DNA of 64,000 bases from Tropicimonas sp033101155 (GTDB lineage: Bacteria > Pseudomonadota > Alphaproteobacteria > Rhodobacterales > Rhodobacteraceae): the NCBI RefSeq assembly GCF_033101155.1, contig NZ_JAWMPX010000004.1, positions 1 to 64,000 of the forward strand. The letters run 5' to 3'. A model generated the notes under the pieces. The model was not told where the DNA came from. It worked only from the letters and a program-made list of their open reading frames with translations, and did not search any database. Made by a program: the position numbers and the translations under genes. Below are positions 37,906 to 47,553 of this stretch, one piece after another (the first letter of the stretch is position 1; each line of letters begins with the position of its first letter).

Positions 37906-39474
37906 ATGAACGAACCGAGATCTTTACATGGCCTTCCGATCCAATCGGTTTGGCTTTTTGGAGGCTTCATGTTCGGGTGTTGCTTCCCAACGGTAGCAAT
38001 CGTGTTTGATCGCGTTTTTGCCGGAAACAACTCGTCCTCAGTTTGGACGACTCTCGTCTCAAATCCGATCCACTTCATCATTTTGCTGGCCCCCTTGGTT
38101 CTGGGGGCAACGGGTTTATTGATCGGTCGATCACATGAACGTCTGCGGGAGACTGTTCAGAAATTGTCGGCCGCTGAGCGGGAGCAGTGGCGGCTTGCAA
38201 ACCACGATACGCTGACCGGTCTGGGAAACCGGCTGAAGCTGATGTCCGACATGGTAGACGCGCAACGGGAACACGGCAGACAAATCATAGTCCTGATGGA
38301 CCTGAACAGGTTCAAGTCCATCAATGACAACTACGGGCATGAAGCGGGGGACTCGGTTCTCTGTCATTTTGCTCAGACCTTGCGGTCCGTTTTACCCTCT
38401 GACGTCAAGCTATATCGCCTGGGAGGGGATGAGTTTCTGGCCTTGTTTCCCACTGGCGTTGACGCAGAACGCGCCAGTCAAGCCGTCAGCGTGATAACGT
38501 CACAAAGCAAGGAACCCAAGCTTATCGGAGACGCGCAACTCAAGATCGGTGTCAGCCTGGGCCTCACGTCCCTGAGATCGGAAGATCAGCAATCGAGCGA
38601 TGCGATCCAACGCGCAGATATTGCACTCTACCGGGCGAAGTCAGAGGTCGATAGCGCACTCGTGGTGTTCGAAGACAAGATGATGGAAGAAATCGGTCAG
38701 GTGAAGACCATACAGACCGATCTTGATGCCGCTTTGCGGCGCGGAGAACTCTATGTCGAGTACCAACCGATCCACAAAGGAGAGACAAACGCCCTGGTTG
38801 GTGCGGAAGCATTGCTGCGCTGGCGACATCCGCTTTTCGGGAACCTGCCCCCAGATAAGTTTATCGGCGTCGCGGAAGAGACCGACCAGATCGTGCAACT
38901 GGGACATCTCGTCCTCGAAAACGCCTGCAGGGCGGCAACGTTCTGGCCTGATGATCTGTGGGTATCTGCGAATATTTCCATCAAGCATTTTCAGCGTGCT
39001 GGCTTCCATGAAGAGGTGCTGGACATCCTGCTCGTGACCGGCCTGCCGCCCCACCGGCTTGTCATCGAGATAACCGAAACGATGTTGATCGAGGATCGCG
39101 ATGCAGTGATGGCAGCGATCGGAAAACTGCACAAAAACGGCATAAGAATCTCACTCGATGATTTTGGAGAAGGGTATACCAGCGTGAAAAACCTGGTCTC
39201 GCTCGGCCTTGATCAACTGAAAATCGACATGTCCCTGACACGTGGTATCGACCAGAGCTCCCGTTCGCGCGGAATCGTTTCGGGCATTGTGACGATTGGC
39301 AAGGCAATAGACATCGAATCCGTCATCGAGGGGATCGAGCGAAACTCCGAGCTACAGGAGGCCAGGAAAATGGGAATTGACCTGGTTCAAGGGTATTATT
39401 TTTCCAAACCGTTGGGGCGTGATCAATTCGCCGATTACTGCCGCTCATACTATCTGGGATCGTCGCGCGCGTAG
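37906..39474 (+). CDS. Membrane GGDEF-EAL cyclic-di-GMP enzyme
   Basis: This 522-residue protein has two N-terminal membrane helices (residues about 12-35 and 45-70), then a GGDEF domain and an EAL domain. The diguanylate cyclase site is intact (RLGGDEFLAL, Gly173-Phe177). The phosphodiesterase site also looks intact: Glu301 in AEALLRWRHP, Asn in SANISIKHF, Glu in VIEITETM, DDFGEGYTS, Lys in LKIDMS, Glu in VIEGIER and Gln in VQGYYFSKPL. The protein could therefore make or break cyclic-di-GMP, which governs motility versus surface growth. The start at 37906 fits the membrane segment. It is a single-gene unit. Confidence 0.9.
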   Translation: MNEPRSLHGLPIQSVWLFGGFMFGCCFPTVAIVFDRVFAGNNSSSVWTTLVSNPIHFIILLAPLVLGATGLLIGRSHERLRETVQKLSAAEREQWRLANHDTLTGLGNRLKLMSDMVDAQREHGRQIIVLMDLNRFKSINDNYGHEAGDSVLCHFAQTLRSVLPSDVKLYRLGGDEFLALFPTGVDAERASQAVSVITSQSKEPKLIGDAQLKIGVSLGLTSLRSEDQQSSDAIQRADIALYRAKSEVDSALVVFEDKMMEEIGQVKTIQTDLDAALRRGELYVEYQPIHKGETNALVGAEALLRWRHPLFGNLPPDKFIGVAEETDQIVQLGHLVLENACRAATFWPDDLWVSANISIKHFQRAGFHEEVLDILLVTGLPPHRLVIEITETMLIEDRDAVMAAIGKLHKNGIRISLDDFGEGYTSVKNLVSLGLDQLKIDMSLTRGIDQSSRSRGIVSGIVTIGKAIDIESVIEGIERNSELQEARKMGIDLVQGYYFSKPLGRDQFADYCRSYYLGSSRA

Positions 39475-39790
39475 GCTGACGACCCGTTCGTGCCGACCGC
39501 GGCATTTGTGGCTTTGGGCTATCTTCCGCCGATAGACGTTCATTCTCGAAGGACCGGAGCAAAACAGAGCCCTCAACATGGTCTTTTTCGGCTGAGCAAC
39601 GCCCCCCCTGCCACGACGGTTGGCAATGCCGTTACCGGGTGCCCGGTTGGGGATCGGGAGCGCGGCGTTTCTGTTCCATCCTGGTCAATCCAACGGTTGC
39701 ACCGGGCATCGCACCCAAGCCTCGCGCTTGATGCATCTCCCGGGGGGGGATACCCTGCTCCCGACAGCCGGAGTTGACGTCACACTCGCC
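39475..39790. other. No gene recognised (316 bp)
   Basis: The gap between the GGDEF-EAL gene and the MFS gene contains no family-like frame. The open frame leading into the MFS gene extends back to 39620 but its upstream codons are not transporter-like. Confidence 0.45.
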
Positions 39791-41110
39791 ATGCTCGCCA
39801 TCCTCGCCAATAAATCCTATCGCCACCTCTTCGCCGCCCAGATCGTCGCGCTTCTCGGCACGGGGCTGGCAACCGTTGCGCTCGGCCTGCTCGCCTATGA
39901 CCTTGCCGGGGCGAATGCAGCCATGGTCCTCGGCACCGCCTTCACCGTAAAGATGGTGGCCTATGTCGGCATCTCGCCAATTGCAGGCGCCTTCGCTACC
40001 CGCTGGCCGCGCCGAACCATGCTGGTCACGCTGGATCTCATCCGCGCGGGCGTCGCCTTGCTCCTGCCCTTCGTCACCGAGATCTGGCAGGTCTACCTGC
40101 TGATCTTTGTCCTGCAATCGGCCTCTGCCGCCTTCACGCCGACCTTCCAGGCGACCATCCCCGACCTGCTCCCGGACGAGGAGGACTATACCCGCGCCCT
40201 CTCGCTTTCGCGCCTCGCCTATGATCTCGAATCACTGGTCTCGCCGATGCTTGCCGCGCTGCTCCTGAGCTTCCTGAGTTTCGACACGCTCTTCTTCGGC
40301 ACTTTCGCGGGGTTCCTCGCCTCTGCCCTGCTGGTCTTCTCGGCCATCCTGCCCAGCCCGACTCCTTCGGGACCGCGCAGCATCTACGAGCGCACGACAC
40401 GCGGCTTGCGGATCTACCTGCGCACGCCGCGCCTGCAGGGGCTGCTGGCCCTGAACCTCTCCGTCTCTGCGGCCGGTGCAATGGTCATCGTCAACACGAT
40501 CACCCTCACCCGCACCGAGCTTGGTCTCGGAGCGAACGGCGTCGCCCTGACCCTCGCGGCTTTCGGCTGCGGCTCCATGATCGCCGCCCTCCTCCTGCCG
40601 CGCCTGCTCGATCACGTCCCGGACCGCCCTGTCATGCTGGTCGGTGCCATGGCGATGACAGCGCTCCTGCTCGGTCTCGCCGGGATCATTTCCGCAATCG
40701 GCCTCTCCTGGCCGCTCCTCCTCGCCGCATGGCTCGCCCTCGGCGTCGGCTACTCGACCACCCTCACCCCTTCCGGCCGCCTCCTGCGCCGGTCCGCGCA
40801 CCCGGAAGACCGTCCGGCTGTCTTCGCGGCGCAATTTGCGCTGTCACATGCCTGCTGGCTGCTGAGCTACCCGCTGTCGGGCTGGCTCCAGACCCGCTTC
40901 GGCACCGTCCCGGCGCTGGTCACGCTCGGAATGCTCTGCCTCGCCGGGGTTCTGATCGCGCGCCGATTGTGGTCCCCCGGACAGGTCCGGGAGGTCGAGC
41001 ATGAGCATCCGGACCTGCCATCGGACCACCCGCATATGCAGGGCGGACATCGGCATAGTCACACCTATATCATCGACGACCACCACAGCCATTGGCCGCA
41101 GCAGGGCTGA
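39791..41110 (+). CDS. MFS exporter with histidine-rich C-terminal tail (NreB-like)
   Basis: The 439-residue membrane protein is an MFS_3-type exporter (motif-A-like AGAFATRWPRRTML; QATIPDLLPDEEDYTRALSLSR in the central loop). The last 37 residues contain ten His, as in EHEHPDLPSDHPHMQGGHRH and DDHHSHW. His-rich tails of this kind occur in nickel/cobalt exporters such as NreB, so metal efflux is the best guess. I start at ATG 39791 where the first helix begins; no strong ribosome binding site is visible and the frame is open further upstream. Confidence 0.75.
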   Translation: MLAILANKSYRHLFAAQIVALLGTGLATVALGLLAYDLAGANAAMVLGTAFTVKMVAYVGISPIAGAFATRWPRRTMLVTLDLIRAGVALLLPFVTEIWQVYLLIFVLQSASAAFTPTFQATIPDLLPDEEDYTRALSLSRLAYDLESLVSPMLAALLLSFLSFDTLFFGTFAGFLASALLVFSAILPSPTPSGPRSIYERTTRGLRIYLRTPRLQGLLALNLSVSAAGAMVIVNTITLTRTELGLGANGVALTLAAFGCGSMIAALLLPRLLDHVPDRPVMLVGAMAMTALLLGLAGIISAIGLSWPLLLAAWLALGVGYSTTLTPSGRLLRRSAHPEDRPAVFAAQFALSHACWLLSYPLSGWLQTRFGTVPALVTLGMLCLAGVLIARRLWSPGQVREVEHEHPDLPSDHPHMQGGHRHSHTYIIDDHHSHWPQQG

Positions 41111-41234
41111 TCCAACGAGTGCAGGGGGGAGGCCTGCCCCCGGGGCTGGAGTGTCTATTCGATGCTACCTTACGCGCCGGCTCCGCACATTGGGGGCAAA
41201 CGGTGACGGACACGGAAACATAACCAAGCTGCCC

Positions 41235-42368
41235 CTACCCGTCTCGCAACAGACCCAGCGCGTCATCCGGACCGAGCGGCGCCGGACGCGCGCAGGATGT
41301 CGTCAGCGTGACGAAGTCCCCGCATTCGCCGGAGCGCAGGATGGAGGTCATCGCATCCACCACGTGGATCGCCAGCTCCAGCGAACAGCGATGCGCACGG
41401 TTCTCGTCGATCGCCGCCATCATCTCGGCCAACCCCGCGCAGCGGAAATTGGCGCGCATCCCGCCCGGGTGTTCGTCATTGGCGACGCCGAACGGATGAT
41501 CCCACGGCGCGAGCACCTCCGCGTCCTCTTTCGTCGCGCGCTGCAAATCACCGCCGAAGAAATTCGGATCCGGCAAGTAGAGGCTCGCCTCTGAGCCATA
41601 GAGCTCCATGTTGGCGTGGCGATGCGCGGTGATATCCCAGCTTGCTCCGAGCGTGATCGTGGCACCGCTCTCGAAATCGAGCAGGGCATGGATATTGGTC
41701 GGCGTGTCCACCGGGACCGTCTCGCCCGCGCGCGGACCGGAGCCGATGGTGCGGGTCGGGAAGCTGGCATTGGCAAGGGCCGCCACGCGTTTCACCGGGC
41801 CAAGCAGTTGCACGAGATTGGTGATGTAATAGGGCCCCATGTCGAGGATCGGCCCCCCCCCGGGCTGGAAGAAGAAATCCGGGTTCGGGTGCCAGCCCTC
41901 CATGCCGCGCCCCATGATATGGGCGGTGCCGGCGACCACGTCGCCGATCCCGCCCGCGTCGATCAGGGAGCGCGCCTGCTGATGCGCGCCGCCGAGGAAG
42001 GTGTCCGGCGCGGAACCGATGCGCAGCCCCTTCTCGGTCGCCAGCGCGCGCAGCGCCTCGCCCTGTTCCAGCGTCAGGACCAGTGGCTTTTCCGAGTAGG
42101 CGTGTTTTCCCGCCTCAAGGATCGCCGAGGTTACATCGAAATGGACCTCCGGAATGGTGAGATTGATCACCGCGTCGATCTCGTCCGAGGCCAACAGGTC
42201 CTCGACGCTCATGGCGGCGATGCCATAGGCCTTGGCCTGCGCCTGTGCGACCTCGGGCTTGATATCGGCGATAGCCGTCATCTTCAAACCGCGGAACAGA
42301 GGGCCGAGCTTGAGATAGGCCGAAGAGATATTGCCGGCACCGATAATGCCGATTGCGTGGTCTTTCAT
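41235..42368 (-). CDS. Gfo/Idh/MocA-family sugar oxidoreductase
   Basis: The 377-residue enzyme has an N-terminal Rossmann fold (AIGIIGAGNISSAY, residues about 5-18) and the conserved EKPLVL catalytic segment with Lys near residue 94. The C-terminal beta-sheet domain includes GGGPILDMGPYYITNLVQLL, with an active-site-like His absent but Asp/Tyr present. Members oxidise or reduce sugars and cyclitols with NAD(P). It is the last gene of the sugar operon, 11 bp after the isomerase gene. Confidence 0.88.
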   Translation of the reverse strand: MKDHAIGIIGAGNISSAYLKLGPLFRGLKMTAIADIKPEVAQAQAKAYGIAAMSVEDLLASDEIDAVINLTIPEVHFDVTSAILEAGKHAYSEKPLVLTLEQGEALRALATEKGLRIGSAPDTFLGGAHQQARSLIDAGGIGDVVAGTAHIMGRGMEGWHPNPDFFFQPGGGPILDMGPYYITNLVQLLGPVKRVAALANASFPTRTIGSGPRAGETVPVDTPTNIHALLDFESGATITLGASWDITAHRHANMELYGSEASLYLPDPNFFGGDLQRATKEDAEVLAPWDHPFGVANDEHPGGMRANFRCAGLAEMMAAIDENRAHRCSLELAIHVVDAMTSILRSGECGDFVTLTTSCARPAPLGPDDALGLLRDG

Positions 42369-42379
42369 GGGTGTGTTCC

Positions 42380-43126
42380 TCAGAAGGCCTGCGCCGTGGC
42401 GATGGAGCGGCGGGCGAAGCGGGCATCGTCTGACGGGTTGTCGTGTTCCATGATGCGAAAACGGGCGGCGGAGGCGTCGACCGCGGCGATAACGGGCGCC
42501 CAGTCGATCACACCATGACCAAGATCGGCCCAGCCGCCTTCGTCTAAACAGTCTCCGTCCGGCGCCACATCCTTGAGATGGACCGCGAGGATCCGGTCGG
42601 CGTATTTCGTGGCCCAGTCGGCGGGCGCATGGCCAGCACGGGCGACCCAGCCGAGATCCAGTTCGAGACCGATCTCCTCGCCGCCGGCGAGAAGCTGGTC
42701 GAGCGGCAACTCGCCGGAAGCGGTCGGAGCGAATTCGAAATCATGGTTATGCCAGCCGAAGGCAAGCCCGGCATCGCGGATCGGCTTGCCGGCTTCCGCC
42801 AGCTGCTTGCCGAAAGCGGCCCAATCGGATGGGCGGGCCTCCGGCGGCAGGAAGGGGACGATAATCGCCTCGACATCGAGGATCCCGGCGATCTCGATGG
42901 CGAGGTCCGGCGTCTCGGAAACCATGTCGAAGCCAAAATGGCCGGTGGGCATCTTCAGCCCGGTGGCGGCAAGTTCCGCTTCGAGTTTCGCGGCCGCATC
43001 CACATCCGGATAGAGTCCGCCGAACCCTTCGACCTGAGTGTAGCCGAGCCCGGCCACTAGGCGCAGCGTCTCGGGGAGAGGACCGAAATTGCGGGAGGAG
43101 TAGAGCTGGTAGGAATAGTCTCGCAT
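42380..43126 (-). CDS. Sugar phosphate isomerase/epimerase (xylose-isomerase-like TIM barrel)
   Basis: The 248-residue TIM-barrel protein shows the AP-endonuclease-2 family pattern: YTQVEGFGGLYP near residue 30, GLAFGWHNHDFEF near 120, GLELDLGWVARAG near 155, AVHLKDVAPDG near 185 and a metal-binding Glu in IMEHDNPSDD. These residues bind a divalent ion for sugar isomerisation or epimerisation. It sits between the GH2 and Gfo/Idh/MocA genes, and such isomerase-oxidoreductase pairs often process one sugar in turn. Confidence 0.88.
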   Translation of the reverse strand: MRDYSYQLYSSRNFGPLPETLRLVAGLGYTQVEGFGGLYPDVDAAAKLEAELAATGLKMPTGHFGFDMVSETPDLAIEIAGILDVEAIIVPFLPPEARPSDWAAFGKQLAEAGKPIRDAGLAFGWHNHDFEFAPTASGELPLDQLLAGGEEIGLELDLGWVARAGHAPADWATKYADRILAVHLKDVAPDGDCLDEGGWADLGHGVIDWAPVIAAVDASAARFRIMEHDNPSDDARFARRSIATAQAF

Positions 43127-43149
43127 GGGGTTGCCTTTCGGAACGCGGG

Positions 43150-45579
43150 TCAGCCGTAAATGGAGCTGGCCGAATGGAGATCCCGGAGCGTCAGGTTGGG
43201 CTTGGCGGCGGGGTCTTTGGGAGTGAACTGGATTTCGGCGGGGACGCCAGGGAGAAGCAGGACGCCATTTTCCGAGAACTGGCCCGGGACATCCGCTTCG
43301 AGGGCGGTGAAGAAAGCGGGTTTCGCGGCGGTGAGCTGGATGCGGAAAGCTCCCTCGGCCTCGACGACCTCCATGTCGATCTCGGGGGCTTCGAGCGGGT
43401 AGGCCTTGTAGGGGCGCGGCGCGAAATGATCCGCGCCGGTGGTTCCGTCGGGCAGGTGCCAGCGATAGACCAACACCTCGAGCGCGCCGATTTCCGTGAC
43501 ACGAAAAATCTCGTTGGCACCGCCCGCTTCAAGGGACGCGGTCACGCTGCCGAGCAGGCGCTGGCTGCCATCCATGCTCAATGCCGCGACCTCAAGCGTG
43601 ATCTCGACCGGGTCCGGCGCGTCGTTGATGGCGTGCAGGACGATCTCGCTGCCGTCGGGAACGGCGGAGACGAAAACCGGGGCGTAGAAGCGTCGCGCCG
43701 CGTGGTGCAGCAGCTTCCAGCCGCCGCCATGGTCGAGCGAGGACCACGAACAGACCGGCCATGTGTCATTGAGCTGCCAGATCAGCGTGCCCATGCAGTG
43801 CGGCTTGAGGCTGCGCCAATGGGTGACGGCGGTGTGGATCGCCAGCGCCTGCTGGACCTGGCTCAGATAGACGAAATTCTCGAACCCGTTTGGAAAGCGG
43901 AAATAGCGGAACATGGTCTCGGCGATGCGCGCATTGCCGCCCTTGTTCTTCTGGTGGCTCTCGAACACCGGGGCCGAGATGTTGAAATCTTCCGGCGCCG
44001 CGAAACGGCGGATGACATCCATCGACGGGTAGGACTGGAAGCCGAATTCGGAGCAGAAGCGCGGGGAGACATCGCGGTAGTGGTCGAAATCGCGGCCCTC
44101 GTGCCAGACGGACCAGAAATGCATGTCGCCGGAGCTGTCATCATGCCAGGCATCGCCAAAGGAGAGCGGTCCCGGCGTGGGCGAGCTGGGCCACCAGATC
44201 GCCTGCGGGTCCGTCGCCAGAAGCGTGGCTTCGAGGGCGCGGTTGAGCCGGTCGTAATTGACGAGGTAGCGGTCGCGGTCGCGTCGGCTCTCCTCGAACC
44301 AGGTCAGCGCGCCGACCAGCTCGTTGTCGCCGCACCAGAGCGCTGTCGAGGCGTGGTGATGCAGCCGGGCGACGGTGTCGCGCACCTCCGCCTCGACCTC
44401 GGCAAGGAAGTCTGGCGTCGAGGGATAGAGATTGCAGGCGAACATGAAATCCTGCCAGACGAGCAGGCCCATCTCGTCGCAGAGATCGTGGAGCCAGGTC
44501 GGTTCGTAGCGACCTCCGCCCCAGATGCGGATCATGTTCATATTGGCCTGAACGGCGGACTGAAGCAGTTCCTCGACCTCTTGCGGGTCGATCCGACCGG
44601 CCAGCGCGTCGGCGGGAATCCAGTTGGCACCCTTGCAGAAGATCGGGCGACCATTGACCTTCAACAGGAAGGAGCGGCCGATCTCATCCGGCTCGCTTAC
44701 CAGCTCGATCTGGCGCAGCCCGATGCGGCGCTCCTCGGTTTGTGCGCCGAGCTGGACAGAGAGGTCGTAGAGCGGCTGCATGCCTTGCCCTGCCGGCCAC
44801 CAGAGTTCGGGATTTGCGACCTGAAACTCGGCGATGAGACCGGGGGCCTTGCTGTCCTTGGGGACCGCGATACTCTTCTGCATCCCGCCGAAGGTGAAGG
44901 TCAGAGCCGTGTCTTCGGCCGAGACCCCGTCGAGATGGGCGGCGACCCTGACGGCCACGCCGTCGCCGGAATGATCCTGCGAGATCGCCAGTCGCTCGAT
45001 GCGCAACGCTTCATGCGGCTCAAGCCGAAGCGCACCGTAGACACCGGAGGCGGCCAGCGCGATGTTCCAGTCCCAGCCGAAATCGCATTGCGGCTTGCGC
45101 AGCATGTTGCCGTTGCGAATGGGAGAGTTCTCGCCATGGTCAGGGATCGGGAAGGGCTGGGCGGCGGCTCGCGCGTCGCATTCCCGGGTGACCGAATGCA
45201 GCCGGATTTCGAGCGTGTTGGCGCCAACCCGCGCAGCTCGGGAGATATCGGCACGATAGGTCCGGTGGGCGTTCTGCGTTTCCAGCACCGGGATATTGTT
45301 GAGCGAAATCGTGGCGACGGTATCGACCTCGCCGAGAACCAGCGTGAAATCGGTGCGGTCCAGCTCGATCTCCCGGGTCAGGATCCAGTCGCGCTCGCAG
45401 ATCCATCGCAGGTCGTATTCATTGCGGCCCCAATAGGGATCGGGAATTTGCCCGGCCGCGTGCAAGCCGGTGATTATGTCGCCGGGCAGGGTGAGGGCAA
45501 ATCGGTGCGCGCCGCACTCGTCGGTCGCGGTCCATTGGCCGGCAAGCGAAATGGCACCGGCATGCTGGGAATGGGTCAT
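43150..45579 (-). CDS. GH2 beta-mannosidase-like glycosidase
   Basis: The 809-residue enzyme has the GH2 layout: N-terminal jelly roll (LPGDIITGLHAAGQIPDPYW and NEYDLRWICERDW, a mannosidase-type start), an immunoglobulin-like domain, and a TIM barrel with NMIRIWGGGRYE. The acid/base Glu is expected in LWCGDNELVGAL and the nucleophile Glu in PRFCSEFGFQSYPS. There is no signal peptide, so it acts inside the cell on an imported beta-mannoside. Its start overlaps the stop of the ATPase gene by four bases. Specificity for mannose is inferred from the DPYWGRNE and W-C-G-D-N-E type motifs. Confidence 0.88.
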   Translation of the reverse strand: MTHSQHAGAISLAGQWTATDECGAHRFALTLPGDIITGLHAAGQIPDPYWGRNEYDLRWICERDWILTREIELDRTDFTLVLGEVDTVATISLNNIPVLETQNAHRTYRADISRAARVGANTLEIRLHSVTRECDARAAAQPFPIPDHGENSPIRNGNMLRKPQCDFGWDWNIALAASGVYGALRLEPHEALRIERLAISQDHSGDGVAVRVAAHLDGVSAEDTALTFTFGGMQKSIAVPKDSKAPGLIAEFQVANPELWWPAGQGMQPLYDLSVQLGAQTEERRIGLRQIELVSEPDEIGRSFLLKVNGRPIFCKGANWIPADALAGRIDPQEVEELLQSAVQANMNMIRIWGGGRYEPTWLHDLCDEMGLLVWQDFMFACNLYPSTPDFLAEVEAEVRDTVARLHHHASTALWCGDNELVGALTWFEESRRDRDRYLVNYDRLNRALEATLLATDPQAIWWPSSPTPGPLSFGDAWHDDSSGDMHFWSVWHEGRDFDHYRDVSPRFCSEFGFQSYPSMDVIRRFAAPEDFNISAPVFESHQKNKGGNARIAETMFRYFRFPNGFENFVYLSQVQQALAIHTAVTHWRSLKPHCMGTLIWQLNDTWPVCSWSSLDHGGGWKLLHHAARRFYAPVFVSAVPDGSEIVLHAINDAPDPVEITLEVAALSMDGSQRLLGSVTASLEAGGANEIFRVTEIGALEVLVYRWHLPDGTTGADHFAPRPYKAYPLEAPEIDMEVVEAEGAFRIQLTAAKPAFFTALEADVPGQFSENGVLLLPGVPAEIQFTPKDPAAKPNLTLRDLHSASSIYG

Positions 45580-46646
45580 AGTCTGAGTTCCGAGGCCTTG
45601 TCGAAGAAGGAGGCTTTTGTCGGGTCGATGCCGATGCGGATCGTGTCGCCGTCGCGAATTTCGGCCTGCCCGTCCATGCGGAAGCGGAAAGACTGGCCGG
45701 CGAGCGTGGTCCAGATCTGTGTATCGGAGCCCATCGGTTCGACCAGTTCGACCGTGACATCTGCCTGAATGGCCAATCCCTCGAGATCATGGCCGGTTGC
45801 GACATGCTCGGGGCGGATGCCCATCTCGGCCGGACCGGTGGCCGTGCCCTCGAAGGCGTATCCGGAGATGTCGAAATGCGCGCCGCCGGTCTCGAAGTGT
45901 CCCTCGGAGAGCGTGCCATCGAGGAAGTTCATCGACGGGGAGCCAATGAAATCCGCAACATAGCGGTTGCGCGGTCGGTTGTAGATCTCGGCCGGCGAGG
46001 CGAGCTGCATGATCTGCCCGCCCTTCATGATCGCGATCCGGTCGGCCAGCGTCATCGCCTCGACCTGGTCGTGGGTGACATAGATCATCGTGTTTTCGAG
46101 TTGCTGGTGCAGCCGCTTGATCTCGACCCGCAGGTCGGCGCGCAGCTTGGCGTCGAGATTGGAGAGCGGTTCGTCGAAGAGGAACACATCCACGTCGCGC
46201 ACCAGCGCCCTGCCGATGGCAACGCGCTGGCGTTGGCCGCCCGAAAGCGCGCCGGGTTTGCGCTTCAACAGCGGCTCGATCTGAAGGATCTTCGACGCCC
46301 GGGCAACCCGTTCGGCGATGTCCGCCTTGGGCAGGCCGGCGTTTTTCAGCCCGAAGGAGAGGTTCCCTTCCACGGTCATCTGCGGGTAAAGCGCGTAGCT
46401 CTGGAACACCATGCCGATGCCGCGCTCGGAGGGTTCCAGCCAGGTGACATTCCGGTCCTTGATGAAGATCTGCCCGTCCGTGACGTCCAGCAATCCGGCG
46501 ATGCAGTTGAGCAGGGTGGACTTCCCGCAGCCCGAGGAGCCGAGCAGGACGAGGAACTCGCCGTCATGGATGTCGAGATCGAGGTCCCTGAGCACCTTGA
46601 CGGCGCCGAAAGCGAGGTCGAGCGAGCGGATGGAGACTGAGTGCAT
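45576..46646 (-). CDS. MalK/UgpC-type sugar ABC transporter ATP-binding protein
   Basis: The 356-residue ATPase has Walker A GSSGCGKST, Q-loop VFQSYALYPQMTV, signature LSGGQRQRVAIGRALVR, Walker B VFLFDEP and switch His in YVTHDQVEAMTLAD. A C-terminal TOBE/OB regulatory region follows (MGIRPEHV). The CUT1 carbohydrate importers use this type. It is coupled to the GH2 gene and follows the permease genes. Confidence 0.93.
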   Translation of the reverse strand: MHSVSIRSLDLAFGAVKVLRDLDLDIHDGEFLVLLGSSGCGKSTLLNCIAGLLDVTDGQIFIKDRNVTWLEPSERGIGMVFQSYALYPQMTVEGNLSFGLKNAGLPKADIAERVARASKILQIEPLLKRKPGALSGGQRQRVAIGRALVRDVDVFLFDEPLSNLDAKLRADLRVEIKRLHQQLENTMIYVTHDQVEAMTLADRIAIMKGGQIMQLASPAEIYNRPRNRYVADFIGSPSMNFLDGTLSEGHFETGGAHFDISGYAFEGTATGPAEMGIRPEHVATGHDLEGLAIQADVTVELVEPMGSDTQIWTTLAGQSFRFRMDGQAEIRDGDTIRIGIDPTKASFFDKASELRL

Positions 46647-46650
46647 TTTC

Positions 46651-47553
46651 TTATCCCTTCACGGCGCCGGCGGCGATGCCGCGAACGAAGAGCTTGCCGG
46701 AGATGAAATAGATGGTGAGCGGGACGAGCCCCGTCAGCAGGGTTGCCGCCATGTTGACGTTGTATTCCTTCACGCCCTGCACCGAGTTGACGATATTGTT
46801 GAGCTGCACCGTCATCGGGTAGATTTCCGGCTTGGTGTAGATCACGCCGAAGAGGAAATCATTCCAGATTCCGGTGACTTGCAGGATCATCGCCACCACG
46901 AGGATCGGCAGCGCCATCGGCAGCATGATGCGGAAATAGATGGCCCAGAAGCCGGCGCCATCGACGCGGGCGGCCTTGAACAGCTCGTCCGGGACGGAGG
47001 TGAAATAGTTGCGGAACAGGAGCGTCAGGAGCGGCATGCCGAAGATCGTGTGGACGAGGACGAGCCCCCAGAGCGAGCCGTAGAGGCCAAGCTCGCGCAA
47101 CAGGATGACGATTGGGTAGATCATCACCTGGTAGGGGATGAAGACGCCGATCATCAGGATGGTGAAGAAGACCTCCGAGCCGGGGAAGCGCCATTTGGAG
47201 AGCGCGTAGCCATTCACCGAGGCGACGGCGATGGAGAGGATGACCGAGGGGATGAGGATCTGGACAGAGTTCCAGAAGCCGCGGCTGAGCCCGTCGCAAT
47301 TGATCCCGGTACAGGCCTCCGACCAGGCCTTGATCCAGGGCTCGAAGGTGATTTCGACGGGGGGCGCGAAGATATTGCCCATGCGGATCTCGGGCATGCC
47401 CTTGAGCGAGGTCACGACCATCACGTAGAGCGGCAGCGCGTAATAGGTCGCCATGACGATCAGCGTGCCGTAGAGCATGATATTGCGCCCCGAGAGGCTG
47501 CGGCTCGGCTTCGGGCCGCGCGGACCATCGAGGAGGCGGGTTTCATCCGTCAT
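46651..47553 (-). CDS. MalG-type sugar ABC transporter permease
   Basis: The 300-residue membrane protein has six helices and the EAA loop (ELFKAARVDGAGFWAIYF) of carbohydrate importer permeases. It begins inside the end of the preceding permease gene (11-bp overlap at 47543-47553). The C-terminal end RGIAAGAVKG is the usual family ending. Confidence 0.92.
   Translation of the reverse strand: MTDETRLLDGPRGPKPSRSLSGRNIMLYGTLIVMATYYALPLYVMVVTSLKGMPEIRMGNIFAPPVEITFEPWIKAWSEACTGINCDGLSRGFWNSVQILIPSVILSIAVASVNGYALSKWRFPGSEVFFTILMIGVFIPYQVMIYPIVILLRELGLYGSLWGLVLVHTIFGMPLLTLLFRNYFTSVPDELFKAARVDGAGFWAIYFRIMLPMALPILVVAMILQVTGIWNDFLFGVIYTKPEIYPMTVQLNNIVNSVQGVKEYNVNMAATLLTGLVPLTIYFISGKLFVRGIAAGAVKG

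Noticed and set aside
43174..45768. 864-codon plus-strand frame opposite the GH2 gene
   Set aside because: The GH2 protein on the minus strand has all expected motifs; the plus frame has none.
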